Assembly (NCBI RefSeq): GCF_033115175.1
Contig: NC_084840.1
Coordinates: 78,135,179 to 78,199,178 of the forward strand
Origin: Lepus europaeus
Taxonomy: Eukaryota; Chordata; Mammalia; Lagomorpha; Leporidae
Length of the DNA: 64,000 nucleotides
Direction of reading: 5' to 3'
Under the pieces are notes generated by a model, which was given only the letters and a program-made list of their open reading frames with translations, did not search any database and was not told where the DNA came from. Positions 26,202 through 37,786 of this stretch are shown in pieces. Within the stretch, counting starts at the first letter, position 1. Each line of letters begins with the position of its first letter. Position numbers and translations under genes: made by a program.

Positions 26202-27125
26202 TGTGGCGTTTTTTCTTGTTACACTATGGCTCTATATTAAGTAGACTGTCTGCTTTCGGTGGAGCTTTAGAGGCTTGAGATGAGTGTGGACTGAGAGCTG
26301 TGTTTGGTTCCTCAGTGTTGAGGTTGTGTCAAAGAGGACACTCCCAGGTTAGGCGTGGTAAATTTTTCTTTCTTTCTTTGTTTTTTTTTTTTTGATTCAA
26401 AAGGGAGGTAATTCCGCACAGCTGAACATAATTGGAGGTAGTTAGCAGGTGAATGATATACCCACAGGAGCCAGAGATTGGAAGCTCTTTCCCAAGGACC
26501 ACACAGGGAATCTCTGCTGCCCTCGGTGTGGGCTCCAATTCTCCTGCAGTCTCCCACTGGGTTGCCAAGTTAGATGCTAATCTCCAGTTATTTCACCCCT
26601 CCCCCCAGAGTCAGGTTTTTCTGCTAGGCTCAGGGCCGGCGCAGACCTGAGGTCACCCTGCTTATGACGTATTTCCAAAATGGCTCCTGCTCTTTGTCTT
26701 GCTTGCATTTGAGGGGTGAGCGGAGAGAGAGAAACTCGTGTCCGTATCGGTCACTTTTTTTTTTCTTTCTCTCTTCTAGTTAGCCTGGTGAACTTTTCCC
26801 CACGGAGTTTCAAGCCTCGTTCCCTCTAGTCTCCTCTTTCCGCTTGCCCGCTGGTGTCTTGGGCTATTGAGGTTCGGCTCACCTCGCATTCCAGCGCTGG
26901 TGTGTTGAGTCTGCCGCTGGTGTCCCGAACTTGGGCTCCCACACTCTCCACGCAGGTCCACTGTGAATAACTAGTTCCGGAAGAGTTTCCTCTGCTGTTT
27001 CTTCCCCTACTCTTCCTTGACCCTGCAGTATCTCCACTTTTATTAACCTGTGTCTTGCCGAACTATCAATGTGCTCCCTTCCTATTCCGCCATCTTGCCG
27101 CTCTCAGAAATGTCCTCAGACTTCT

Positions 27126-28317
27126 AATGGCATTCTCTGCTGGGCTGGGCTGGGCTGGGCTGTACTTGTCATTGGGCATTAAACCAACTCAAGATTTCAT
27201 GCTAAGGGGAAGCTGCTTGGCAAATCTTCATTTCACGCCAAGTTCTGATATTCTGACAAATCTCAGGAACATTGAAAGGGTTTCAAAATTAATCACTTTG
27301 TACATGTAGTTGCTGTACACTGCTGGTGCAGGATTTTGCTTAGAGACTACCAAATTGTTGTCTTTATTCAGAAAGTGAATTTTACACTGAGATTGGAAAA
27401 TTGTAGCCACCAAATGGAAAAGATCTCATATAAGTCCAAGAGCAAAATAGTGTAGTTTAGTCAGGATGGGTGACATCTGCTTTGATCCTAGAAATAATCT
27501 CAGTTCAGTCTTAGAAAGAAATATTCAAGGCCTAGCTTATTATTTTGATAACAAATTTTTTGTTTTCTCTGTACTGTGTAACCCAACTGAGTTAATTTAT
27601 TTTTAGAATGGAATCTCAAATCTTTGACAAGAAAAGAGTGAAACTTACAGGTAATATACAATGTGGACCACCCAAAAGTGTCTCCACAGGTATTTTCATT
27701 CTTACTCAATCTGTGTTGTGTGCTCTTTTGAATGAGAAGATTTTTAAGTTTCACATTCATCTGAGTATAGTATTAGGTGAACATGAGGATTTCCCTTTAA
27801 ACAAAAGAAAAAAAATGTGAGATTTTAGCCTGAAACACAATAAATGACAAACCTATTTGGGAAAAAGAAATAGAAATTTATCATTTTTACCATTTTAAAG
27901 AAGCAGATAAAAACAAACAGAAAGTGCTTAGAGTCCCATGGAAAACAAATGATGCAAGCCAAGACCCTAGCTGAGAGTTACTTACCTGTTTTCAAATCTG
28001 ACTTGCTAGGAAATATCTGTCCTCAAAATTTCCAAGACAACATCTGCTAGTAATTAAATTTAGCTGCCACTCTGACCCCAATCTCCATAGCCATATCTTT
28101 ATTTACTGCCCACTATATGCCAGGCATAGAATAATTTGTGTTCACACAGAGCTTGTATCCCAGCAGAGGGAGATAATATAAAAACAAAGGAATAAAAACA
28201 AATAGCATGTAAACAGGAGAGGGGCTAATAGAAAAGATCAGGCTAGGTGAAGTGGGAGGATCAAGAGGGCCAAAGGGGTTGCTCTTTGGAACAGGTTATC
28301 AGCAAAGCCTTTCTTAT
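27126..28317. other. No gene recognised
   Basis: Contains a short (GGGCT)n tract at 27142-27162 and an ancient-repeat-like stretch at 28090-28200. No coding sequence supported. Confidence 0.4.
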
Positions 28318-28372
28318 TTTTTTAAAAATATTTATTTATTTGCTTAAAAGAGTTACACAGAGAGAGAAGGAG

Positions 28373-28407
<35 letters not shown>

Positions 28408-28640
28408 TGGTTCACTCCCCAACTGGCCGCAACTAGATGAGCTGCACCAATCTGAAGCTAGGAGCCAGAGCTTCTTCTGGGTCTCCCACATGGGTGCAGG
28501 GGCCCAAGGACTTGGGCCATCTTCTACTGCTTTCCCAGGCCATAGCAGAGAGCTGGATTGGAAGTGGAGAAGCTGGGACCATATGGGATGCCGGCACTTC
28601 AGGCCAGGGAGTTAACCCACTGTGCCATGGTGCCAGCCCC
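28318..28640 (-). repeat. CSINE abutting the SPOPL retrocopy
   Basis: Minus-strand C repeat with an expanded GA tract (28374-28404). Its 5' head (ggggctggcaccatggcac on the minus strand) ends at 28640, exactly where SPOPL homology begins. I found no clear target-site duplication around it, so it may hide or have replaced the true 5' boundary of the retrocopy. Confidence 0.88.
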
Positions 28641-29655
28641 AGGACTGGGGTTTTAAAAAATTCATTAGAAAGGATTTTTTTTCTTGATGAAACCAATGGT
28701 CTTTTACCAGATGACAAGATTACATTATTTTGTGAGGTGAGTGTGGTCCAAGATTCAGTAAACAAATCAGGACATACTAATACAAGTACTTTGAAGGTGC
28801 CTGAATGTTGACTAGGAGATTTAGGTGACTTCTGGGGAAACATAAGATTTATAGATTGCAGTTTTTTTGTGTGTGGACAAGAATTTAAAGCTCATAAATC
28901 TGTACTTGCAGCCCAATCCCCAGTTTTCAATGCAATGTTTGACCATGAAATGGAAGAAAGCAAAAAGAATCGAGTAGAAATAAGTGATTTAGACCCTGAA
29001 CTTTTTAAAGAAATGATGATATTCGTTTACACAGGAAACCACCAAATCTTGATAAAATGACTCTCAACTTGTTGGCAGCTGCAGACAGATATGCACTGGA
29101 ACGACTTTAGGTCATGTGTGAAGAAGTTTTGTGTATTAACCTTTCAGTAGAAAATGTTGCTGATAACCCTGTTCTTGCAGATTTGTATAATGCAGAATGG
29201 TTGAAAGCGCAAGCCATAGATTTTATTAATAGGTGCAGTGTGCTTTGACAGGTTGGGTGTAAAGAAGGGAAAAACTGAAACAGCAATCAAGCAACTGACA
29301 TAATGGAAACATCAGGGTGGAAGTCCATGATTCAGTCACACCCTCACTTAGCAGCAGAGGCCTCTGCACAGTGTCCACAGTTTGGCATTCCTCGCAAATG
29401 CCTAAAACAGTCCTGAAATATTCCATGAACACTATAAAAATGGAATTGACCATTACCCTTCCACGTCCAAAACGATGCTAATATACAAACCATAAGCAAG
29501 AGTTGTATCTGTTTCCTTGTACACAGAACAGATGGTGAAAAGCATATTACTTGCATTTCAGGTGGATAATTTATGTTTTATTCTTCAGCTTTAAATTAGT
29601 CTGATTAATTCACTTCAAGGCCTTAAATTATCAATGGCTTCTCTTGTTTATATAA
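28641..29655 (+). pseudogene. SPOPL: SPOPL processed pseudogene (5'-truncated)
   Basis: Intronless and co-linear with the SPOP-like adaptor of cullin-3 E3 ligases: the end of the MATH domain (28641-28810), the BTB domain (28860-29220, [18 protein letters not shown] then [17 protein letters not shown]), and the C-terminal nuclear-localisation end (PRKCLKQS, stop at 29414-29416). The segment coding RCSVL, then GCKEGK, is the extra loop that separates SPOPL from SPOP. Breaks: a 1-nt insertion in the T-run near 28676, a stop at 28811, a 1-nt shift near 29035, stops in the codons at about 29108, 29246 and 29274, and loss of about six codons near 29357. 3' UTR-like sequence continues to an L1 at 29671. 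A dead retrocopy; the source gene lies elsewhere. Confidence 0.88.
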
Positions 29656-32600
29656 TACTTTTATTTTTTTATCTTTTATTTAATGAATATAAATTTCCAA
29701 AATATAGCTTATGGTTACAATGGCTCCCCCCCGCCCCATAACTTCCCTCCCACCTGCAACTCTCCTCTTTCCCGATCGCTCTCCCCTTCCATTCACATCA
29801 AGATTCATTTTCAATTCTCTTTATATACAGAAAATCAGTTTAGTATATGTAAAGTAAAGAATTCAACAGTTTGCTCTCACATAGCAACACAAAGTGAAAA
29901 ATACTGTTGGAGTACTAGATATAGCACTAGTTATAGCATTAAATCACAGTGTACAGCACATTAATGACAGAGATCCTACATGATATTTTTTAAAAAAATC
30001 GATTAATTTTCTATGTGATTTCCAATTTAACCCCAAGTTTTTTTTTTTCATTTTCAATTATCTTTATATACAGAAAATTGATTCAGAATATACTAAGTAA
30101 AGATTTCATCAGTTTGCACCCACACAGAAACACAAAGTGTAAAAAATACTGTTTCAGTACTAGCTATATCATTACTTCACATTGGACAACCCCTTAAGGA
30201 CAGATCCCACATGGGACGTAAGTACACAGTGACTCTTGATGTTGATTTAACAATTTAACACTCTTGTTTATGGTGTCAGTAATCTCCCTAGGCTCTAGTC
30301 ATGAGTTGCCAAGGCTATGGAAGCCTTTAGGGTTCGCCGACTTCGATCTGATTCCGATAGGGTCATAGTCAAAGTGGAAGTTCTCTCCTCCCTTCAGAGA
30401 AAGGTACCTCCCACCTTGATGGCCCCGTTCTTTCCACTGGGATCACACTCGTAGAGATCTTTCATTTAGGTCTTCTTCTTCTTCTTTTTTTTTTTTCCCC
30501 AGAGTGTCTTGGCTTTCCATGCCTAAAATACTCTCATAGGCTCTTGAGCCAGATCCAAATGCCTTAAGGGCTGATTCTGAGGCCAGAGTGCTATTTAGGA
30601 CCTCTGCCATTCTATGAGTCTGCTGTGTATCCCACTTCCCATGTTGGATCGTTCTCTCCCTTTCTGATTTTATCAGTTAGCATTAGCAAACACTAGTCTT
30701 GTTTGTGTGATCACTTTGACTCTTAGACCTATCAGTGTGATAAATTGTGAATTAAAATTGATCACATGGACTAGTGAGATGGCATTGGTACATGCCACCT
30801 TGATGGGATTGTATTGGAATCCCCTGGCACGTTTCTAACTCCACCATTTGGAGTAAGTCCGATTGAGCATGTCCCCAATTGTCCATCTCCTCCCTCTCTT
30901 TTTCTCATTCTTATATTTAATAGGGATCACTTTTCAGTTAAAATTTAAACACCTAAGAATAATTGTGTGTTAATTACAGAGTTCAACCACTAGCACTACA
31001 ACAAAAAAATACTAAAATGGATAAAGTATTACATTGTACAACAACAGTCAGCACAGGAGCTGGTCAAGTTACTGTTTCTCATAGTGTCCATTTCACTTCA
31101 AAAGTTTTCCTTTTTGGTGTTCAGTTAGTTGTTACCAATCAGGGAAAACAAATGATTTTTGTCTCTTTGGGACTGGCTTAATTCACTCAGCATGATGTTT
31201 TCCAGATTCCTCCATCTTGTTGCAAATGACTGGGTTTCATTGATTTTGATTGCTGTATAGTATTCTATGGAGTACATGTCCCATAATTTCTTTATCCAGT
31301 CTACTGTTGATGGGCATTTGGGTTGTTTCCAGGTCTTAGCTATTATGAATTGAGCTGCAATAAACATTAAGGTGCAGACAGCTTTTTTGTTTGCCAATTT
31401 AATTTCCTTTGGGTAAATTCCAATGAGTGGGATGGCTGGATTGAATGGTAGGGTTCTATTCAGGTTTCTGAGGAATCTCTAGACTGACTTCCATAGTGGT
31501 TTAACCAGTTTGCATTCCCACCAGCAGTGGGTTAGTGTCCCTTTTTCCCCACATCCTCTCCAGCATCTGTTGTTGGTAGATTTCTGAATGTGAGCCATTC
31601 TAATCGGGGTGAGGTGAAACCTCATTGTGGTTTTGATTTGCATTTCTCTGATTGCTAGTGATCTTGAACATTTTTTCATGTTTCTGTTGGCCATTTGGAT
31701 TTCCTCTTTGGAAAGATGTCTGTTGAGGTCTTTGGCCCATCTCTTAAGTGTGTTGTTTGTTTTGATGTTGTGGAGTTTCTTGATTTATTTGTAGATTCTG
31801 GTTATCAACCCTTTATCTGTTGCATAGTTTGAAAATATTTTTTCCTATTCTGTGGGTTTCCTATTCACTTTCCTGACTGTTTCTTTTGAAGTACAGAAAC
31901 TTCTCAATTTGATGCAATCCCAATAGTTAATTTTGGCTTTGACTGCCTGTGCTCCTGGGGTCTTTTCCAATAAGTCTTTGCCAGTACCCATGTCTTGAAG
32001 GGTTTCTCCAATGCTCTCTAATAATTTGATGGTTTCGGGTCGTAGATTTAAGTCTTTAATCCATGTTGAGTGAATTTTTGTGTGAGGTGAAAGGTAGGGG
32101 TCTTGCTTCATGATTCTGCACGTATAAAGCCAGTTTTCCCAGAACCATTTATTGAATAGACTGTCCTTACTCCAGGGATTGGTTTTGGATCCTTGATCAA
32201 ATATAAGTTGGCTGTAGATTTTTGGGTTGATTTCTGGTGTTTATTCTGTTTCATTGTTCTATCTATCTGTTTCTGTACAGTACCATGCTGTTTTGATAAC
32301 CACTGCCCTGTAGTATGTCCTGAAATCTGGTATTGTGATGCCTCCGGCTTTGTTTTTGTTGTACAAGATTGCTTTAGCTATTTGAGGTCTCCTATGTCTC
32401 CATATGAATTTCAGCATCATTTTTTCCAGATCTGAGAAGAATGCCTTTGGTATTTTGGTTGCTATTGCATTGAATCTGTAAATTGCTTTTGGGAGAATGG
32501 ACATTTTGATGATATTGATTCTTCCAATCCATGAGCATGGAAGATTTTTCCATTTTTTGGTATCCTCTTCTATTTCTTTCTTTAAGGTTTTGTAATTTTC

Positions 32601-33419
32601 ATGGTACAGATCTTTAATGTCCTTGGTTAAGTTTATTCCAAGGTATTTGATTGTTTTTGTAGCTATTGTGAATGGGATTGAATTTATAAGTTCTTCCTCA
32701 GCCATGGCATTGCTTGTGTATACAAAGGCTGTTGATTTTTGTGCATTGATTTTATATCCTGCTACTTTGCCAAACTCTTCTATGAGTTCCAGTAGTCTCT
32801 TAGTAGAGTTCTTTGGATCCCCTAAGTAAAGAATCATATCATCTGCAAAGAGGGATAGTTTCAGTTCTTCCTTCCTGTTTTGTATCCCTTTAATTTCTTT
32901 TTCTTACCTAATGGCTCTGGCTAAGACTTCCAGAACTATATTGAAGAGCAGTGGTGAGAGTGGGCATCCCTGTCTGGTACCAGATCTCAGTGGAAATGCT
33001 TCCAACTTTTCCTCATTCAATAGGATGCTGGCTGTGGGTTTTTCAGAAATTGCTTTGATTGTATTGAGGAATGTTCCTTCTATACCTTGTTTTTCTTAGG
33101 GTTTTCATCATGAAAGGGTGTTGTATTTTATCAAATGCTTTCTCTGCGTCTATTGAGAGAATCATATGGTTTTTCTTCTGCAGTCTGTTAATGTGGTGTA
33201 TCACGTTGATTGTTTTGCGAACATTGAACCATCCCTGAATACCAGGGATAAATCCCACTTGGTCTGGGTGGATGATCTTTCTAATGTGATGTTGCATTCT
33301 AATGGCCAGAATTTTATGGAGGATTTTTGCTTCTATGTTCATCAGGGATATTTGTCTGTAATTCTCTTTCAATGCTGCATCTTTTTACAGCTTAGGAATT
33401 AAGGTGATGCTGGATTCAT

Positions 33420-34590
33420 ACAAATGATGGAGTTAGAAATATGCCAGGGGATTCCAATACAATCCCATCAAGGTGGCATGTACCAATGCCATCTCACTAG
33501 TCCATGTGATCAATTTTAATTCACATTCGATGGCTCTGATAGGTCTAAGAATCAAAGGAATCACACAAATAAGACAAGTGTCTGCTAATACTAACTGATA
33601 GAATCAAAAAGGGAGAGAAGGATCCAACATGGGAAGTGGGATACACAGAAGACTCATAGAATGGCAGACGTCCTAAACAACACTCTGGCCTCACAATCAG
33701 CCCTTAAGGCATTTGGATCTGGCTGAAGAGCCCATGAGAGTATTTTAGGCATGGAAAGCCAAGATACCATGGAAAAGAAAAAAAAAAGAAGAAGACCTAA
33801 ATGAAAGATCTCTGTGAGTGAGATCCCAGTGGAAAGAATGGGGCCATCAAAGAAGGAGGTACCTTTCTCTGAAGGGAGGAGAGAACTTCCACTTTGACTA
33901 TGACCCTATCTGAATAAGACCAAAGTCAGCGAACTCTAAAGGCTTCCATAGCCCTGGCAACTCATGACTAGAGCCTAGGGAGATTACTGACGCCATGAAC
34001 AGGAGTGTCAAATTGTTAAGTCAGCAACAAAAGTCACTGTGTACTTACTTCTCATGTGGGATCTGTCCTTAATGTGTTGGCTAATGTGAAGTGATGCTAT
34101 AGCTAGTACTGAAACAGTATTTTTACACTTTGTGTTTCTGCGTGGGTACAAACTGATGAAATCTTTACTAATTATATACTGAATCGATCTTCTGTATATA
34201 AAGATAATTGGAAATGAAAAAAAACCCTGGTGTTAAATTGGAAATGGCATAGAAAATTAATTAATTTAAAAAAATATATTATGTAGGATCTCTGTCTTTA
34301 ATGTGCTGTACACTCTTATTTAATGCTATAACTAGTACTCCAACAGTATTTTTTTCACTTTGTGTTGCTATATGGGGCAAACTGTTGAAGTCTTTACCTA
34401 ATATATACTAAACTGATCTTCTGTATATAAAGAGAATTGAAAATGAATCATGATGTGATTGGAAGGGGAGTGGGAGCGGGAAAGGGGAGGGTTGTGAGTG
34501 GGAGGGAAGTTTTGGGAAGGGGAAGCCATTGTAACCTATAAGCTGTACTTTGGAAATTTATATTCATTAAATAAAAGTTTAAAAAAGAAG
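33420..34590 (+). mobile_element. L1 3' UTR nested in ORF2, opposite strand
   Basis: A sense-strand L1 3' UTR, from ggagttagaaatatgccagg to an aataaaagtttaaaaaag tail, inserted into the minus-strand ORF2. The RT reading of the host element resumes on either side. The 3' UTR contains two related modules (about 34000-34217 and 34285-34448) joined by gaaatgaaaaaaaaccctgg. I see no target-site duplication longer than about two bases at its ends. Confidence 0.88.
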
Positions 34591-35360
34591 AATTTGGGAG
34601 GATTCCCTCTTTTTTGATTGCTCTGAATAGTTTGAGGAGAATTGGAGTTAATTCTTCTTTAAATGTCTGGTAGAATTCAGCAGTGAATCCATCTGGTCCT
34701 GGGCTTTTCTTTGTTGGGAGGGCCTTTATTACTGTTTCAATTTCTGTTTCAGTTGTGGGTCTGTTTAGGTTTTCTATGTCTTCCTGGCTCAATTTAGGTA
34801 GGTTGTATGTGTCAAGGAATCTATCCATTTCTGATAGATTTCCCTTTTGCTGGCATACAAGTCCTTGTAGTACTTTCTGATGATTCTTTTTATTTCTGTG
34901 GTGTCTGTTGTTACGTTTCCTTTTTCATCTCTGATCCTATTGATTTGGGTCTTTTCTCTTCTTTTTTTAGTTAATTGGGCCAATGGCGTGTCAATTTTGT
35001 TTATTTTTTCAAAAAACCAGCTCCTCGTTTGGCTGATTTTTTGTAATGGTTTTTTTTTTTTTTGGACTCAGTCCTATTGGTTTCTTCTCTGATTTTAATT
35101 ATTTCTCTTCTACTAGCTTTGGGTCTGATTTTCTGCTGATTTTCTAGATCCTTGAGATGAACTGAAAGCTTATCTATTTGGTGCCTTTCCAATTTCTTGA
35201 TGTAGGCACCTATTGATATAAACTTTCCTCTTAACACTGCTTTTGCTGTATCCCATAGGTTTTGGTATGATGTGCTGTTATCCTCATTTACTTCCAGAAA
35301 ATTTTTGATTTCTCTTTTAATTTCTTCTATGATCCATTGTTCATTCATGAGTATGTTATT

Positions 35361-35550
35361 TTTTTCATTTTCAATTCTCTTTATATACAGAAGATCAATT
35401 TAGTATATATTAAGTAAAGATTTCAACAGTTTGCACCCACATAGAAACACAAAGTGAAACATACTGTTGGAGTACTAGTTATAGCGTTAAATCGTAATGT
35501 ACAGCACATTTAGGACAGAGATTCTACATGAGGAGCAAGTGCACAGTGAC
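35361..35550 (-). mobile_element. Short L1 3' UTR fragment nested in ORF2
   Basis: About 190 bases of L1 3' UTR, minus strand, flanked by a 17-bp direct repeat with two mismatches (35344-35360 and 35551-35567). It lacks the last ~130 bases of the usual L1 3' end. Instead its short A tail follows directly after gaattgaaaatg, the same point where the element at 42364-43820 ends. Confidence 0.85.
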
Positions 35551-36315
35551 TTCAGGAGCATGTTATTCAGGCTCCATGTTTTTGCACGTGCTCTAGGGAT
35601 TCCTGAGTTGCTAATTTCCATCTTCATTCCTTTATGGTCTGAGAAGCTGTATGGTATGATTCTAATTCTTTTGAATTTGCTGAGACTTGCTTTATGGTCT
35701 AGTATGTGGTCAATCCTAGAGAAGGTTCCATGTACTGCTGAGAAGAATGTAAATGCTTTCTGTGTAGGATGAAAAGTTCTGTAGATATCTGTTAGGTCCA
35801 TTTGTTCTATAGTGTCATTTAAATCTACTGTCTCCTTGTTGATCTTCTGTCCTGTTGATCTGTCTATCTCTGAGAGTGGAGTATTAACGTCCCCCAGTAC
35901 TATTGTATTGGGGTCTAAGTCTCGCTTTAATTCCCTTAACAAGTCTTTTAAATAAACCGTGCCCTATAATTAGGTGCATATACATTGATAATTGTTATAT
36001 CTTCCTGTTGAATGGATCCCTTAATCATTATATAGTGCCCCTCTTTGTCTCTCCTAATAGTTTTTGTGGTAAAATTTATGTTATCTGATATTAAGATGGC
36101 TACACCCACTTTTTTTTCTTTTCTGTTGGCATGGTATATCTTTTTCCAGCCTTTCACTTTCAGTCTGTGTGCATCTTTGTTAGAAAGATGTGTTTCTTGT
36201 AAGCAGCAAATAGATGGGTTTTGTTCCTTAACACAATCAGCCAATCGGTGTCTTTTAACTGGATTGTTCAGGCCTTTAACGTTTAATGTGACTATCGATA
36301 AGTAGTAACTTTGCC

Positions 36316-36545
36316 CTACCAGTTTTTGGTTTCCTGTGATCTTTTGCTGTGAGGTTTCCCTCTTTTGCCTTCTTTCATATTGATGACCGTGTTTCTGTGT
36401 TTCTGTTGTAACACATCTTTAAGTATCTTTTGCAGGGCTGGAAGAGTGGCGACGAATTCTTTCAATTTCTGTTTGCTGTGAAAGGTCTTTCTTTCACCTT
36501 CATACACAAATGAGAGCTTTGCAGGATATAATATTCCACACAGCT
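36316..36545 (-). pseudogene. L1 ORF1, C-terminal remnant
   Basis: Encodes only the last part of ORF1p (TFHSKQKLKEFVATLPALQK), then joins 5' UTR sequence directly at about 36535. Roughly 0.9-1 kb of ORF1 and proximal 5' UTR is absent. The two sides share the word gaat at the join in sense orientation, consistent with a microhomology deletion. Confidence 0.8.
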
Positions 36546-37097
36546 CACCTGGTTGCCTAGGTTACAGAGTTTGTTTTACATATGTAAAATGGTGCCTGCT
36601 CTTTGTCTTGCTCGGCTTTGTAAGCTGAGTGGAGAGAGAGGCTAGTGACCCTGCTGGTTCCCCCTATTTATTTGTTTTTTTTTTCTCTCCTCCAGTCAGC
36701 CTGGTGCACTTTCCCCAGTGGGATCTCAGACCACGTTCTGACCTTCCCCGCCAATGTCTCGGGTTACCTTTCCTTCCAGCGCTGAGGCTCAAATTCTGAG
36801 GCTGGGCTTCTGTGGCTGGCCTCCCTTGGTTCCCCGCTCTCGCGGCTCTGCTCTCGCGGCTCTGTTCTCTGGCTCTGCTCCTGCGGCGTGGCTTGGCGCG
36901 GCAATGGGTGACCTTGCTCTCCCCGTAGGTCTTCTGTGTCACATCCACTAGATCTGGAAGAGTTTCCTCTGCAGTTTTTTTTTCTGAGTCTCTTCCTGAG
37001 GGTACAGTAACTCCACTTTTGTTAAACTATCTTTTCCCGGACTGTTGGTGCGTGCCCTCACTCTTCCGCCATCTTGGCTCCCTACTTTAATTTTTTT

Positions 37098-37767
37098 TTT
37101 TTTTATTGTGCCTTGCCGTTTTGACCGGGCTATGCAGGATTGCACAGCTCCCTAATGTAGTGATTCGGATAACTGAAGATACTAAGTTTCAAAAAGATCT
37201 TCCATTATTTCTTGAAAAGAAAAATGAATTTAGAGGTTTTGTCTTGTGCTATCTCAAAGTTTAATTGTAGATTCTTCTTAAAAGTACATGTATCGGAGAT
37301 TACCAGTAATGTCTCCAGTCTAATTTATATAAATATAGATGAATCTGCTTACCTTCGAGGTAAGTTATGGCAATATACTGCTTCAGTTCTAATTTATTTT
37401 TCATTTAAAGGGGCAAATATGCAATGAGTTGGCCAAGACTTTTAGTAAAATTTGTGGTGTTTGTATGTTAACTGTTCAATAAACTGCGGGTTTATCCAAA
37501 TTTACAATGATCGAGAATGAATTGAGGTTAAGATTTCAACAAGAAAGCATGTTTTCTGCTGAAGTAATTTTTAAAAAATTTATAGTGACCTATATTTATA
37601 TGAGAATTCTGTACATGTTAAAAGTTAAGGATGACCAAATATAAATTTAATGAGTGGGTCAATTAAGAAAGATATATATGCACTTTACATGTGTTACTTT
37701 TGTATGCTGGGTGGTACATATATTTTTCCTGTTTTGGGGGAATTAATAAGGTGTAAATTGTGTCAAC
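37098..37767 (+). other. Possible continuation of SPOPL 3' UTR
   Basis: If the L1 at 29671-37082 split the SPOPL retrocopy, this stretch is the displaced 3' UTR. An aataaa signal lies at about 37479 (gttcaataaactgcggg). No coding potential. The link is inferred from position only. Confidence 0.35.
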
Positions 37768-37786
37768 TTTTGAAATAATTTTTTTA

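Larger units (their letters stand above)
21983..27104 (-). mobile_element. ORF2-less chimeric L1 (half-L1 type), complete insertion
   Basis: One insertion of about 5.1 kb, bounded by an exact 21-bp target-site duplication (cagaaatgtc... at 21962-21982 and 27105-27125). On the minus strand, 5' to 3', it contains an L1 5' UTR starting agagcggcaagatggcggaa (27104 to about 26202), an intact ORF1 (26201-25140), the short inter-ORF stretch, then about 2.7 kb that is not ORF2 (about 25105-22432), then an L1 3' UTR and A tail. L1 homology stops just before where ORF2 begins in the L1 at 29671-37082 and resumes inside the 3' UTR. Half-L1 (HAL1) elements with ORF1 only are known in mammals; the spacer is what is unusual. 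Two more copies lie at 42364 and 44024. Confidence 0.9.
31125..36305 (-). pseudogene. L1 ORF2 (endonuclease/reverse transcriptase), disrupted
   Basis: ORF2 fragments in order on the minus strand: endonuclease domain (36244-35948, LQETHLSNKDAHRLKVKGWK and VYAPN; then 35942-35570 with LGDVNTPLSEID and SDHKGMK); the linker and start of RT (35348-34600, [17 protein letters not shown]); RT core (33372-33043, [10 protein letters not shown] and [21 protein letters not shown]); the catalytic FADD box (about 32840-32865) followed by [10 protein letters not shown]; and the C-terminal region (32111-31125). Frameshifts, stops and two insertions (33420-34590 and 35361-35550) break it, so no active ORF2 protein is possible. 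Confidence 0.88.
29671..37082 (-). mobile_element. Near-full-length L1, broken, with nested insertions
   Basis: A minus-strand L1 with its 5' end at about 37082 (sense start of the 5' UTR next to an aagatggcgg motif, 37062-37072) and its 3' end at 29671. A T-rich direct repeat (tactttta... at 29656 and tactttaa... at 37083) looks like the target-site duplication. Order on the minus strand: 5' UTR (37082-36546), the last ~65 codons of ORF1 (36545-36316), ORF2 (36305 to about 31100), and a 3' UTR with tandem modules (about 31100-29671). Two later L1 fragments sit inside ORF2. It interrupts what looks like the 3' UTR of the SPOPL retrocopy. Confidence 0.85.

Noticed and set aside
28869-29060. 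Intact BTB-domain small protein
   Set aside because: The frame is one surviving piece of a SPOPL processed pseudogene with stops and frameshifts on both sides.
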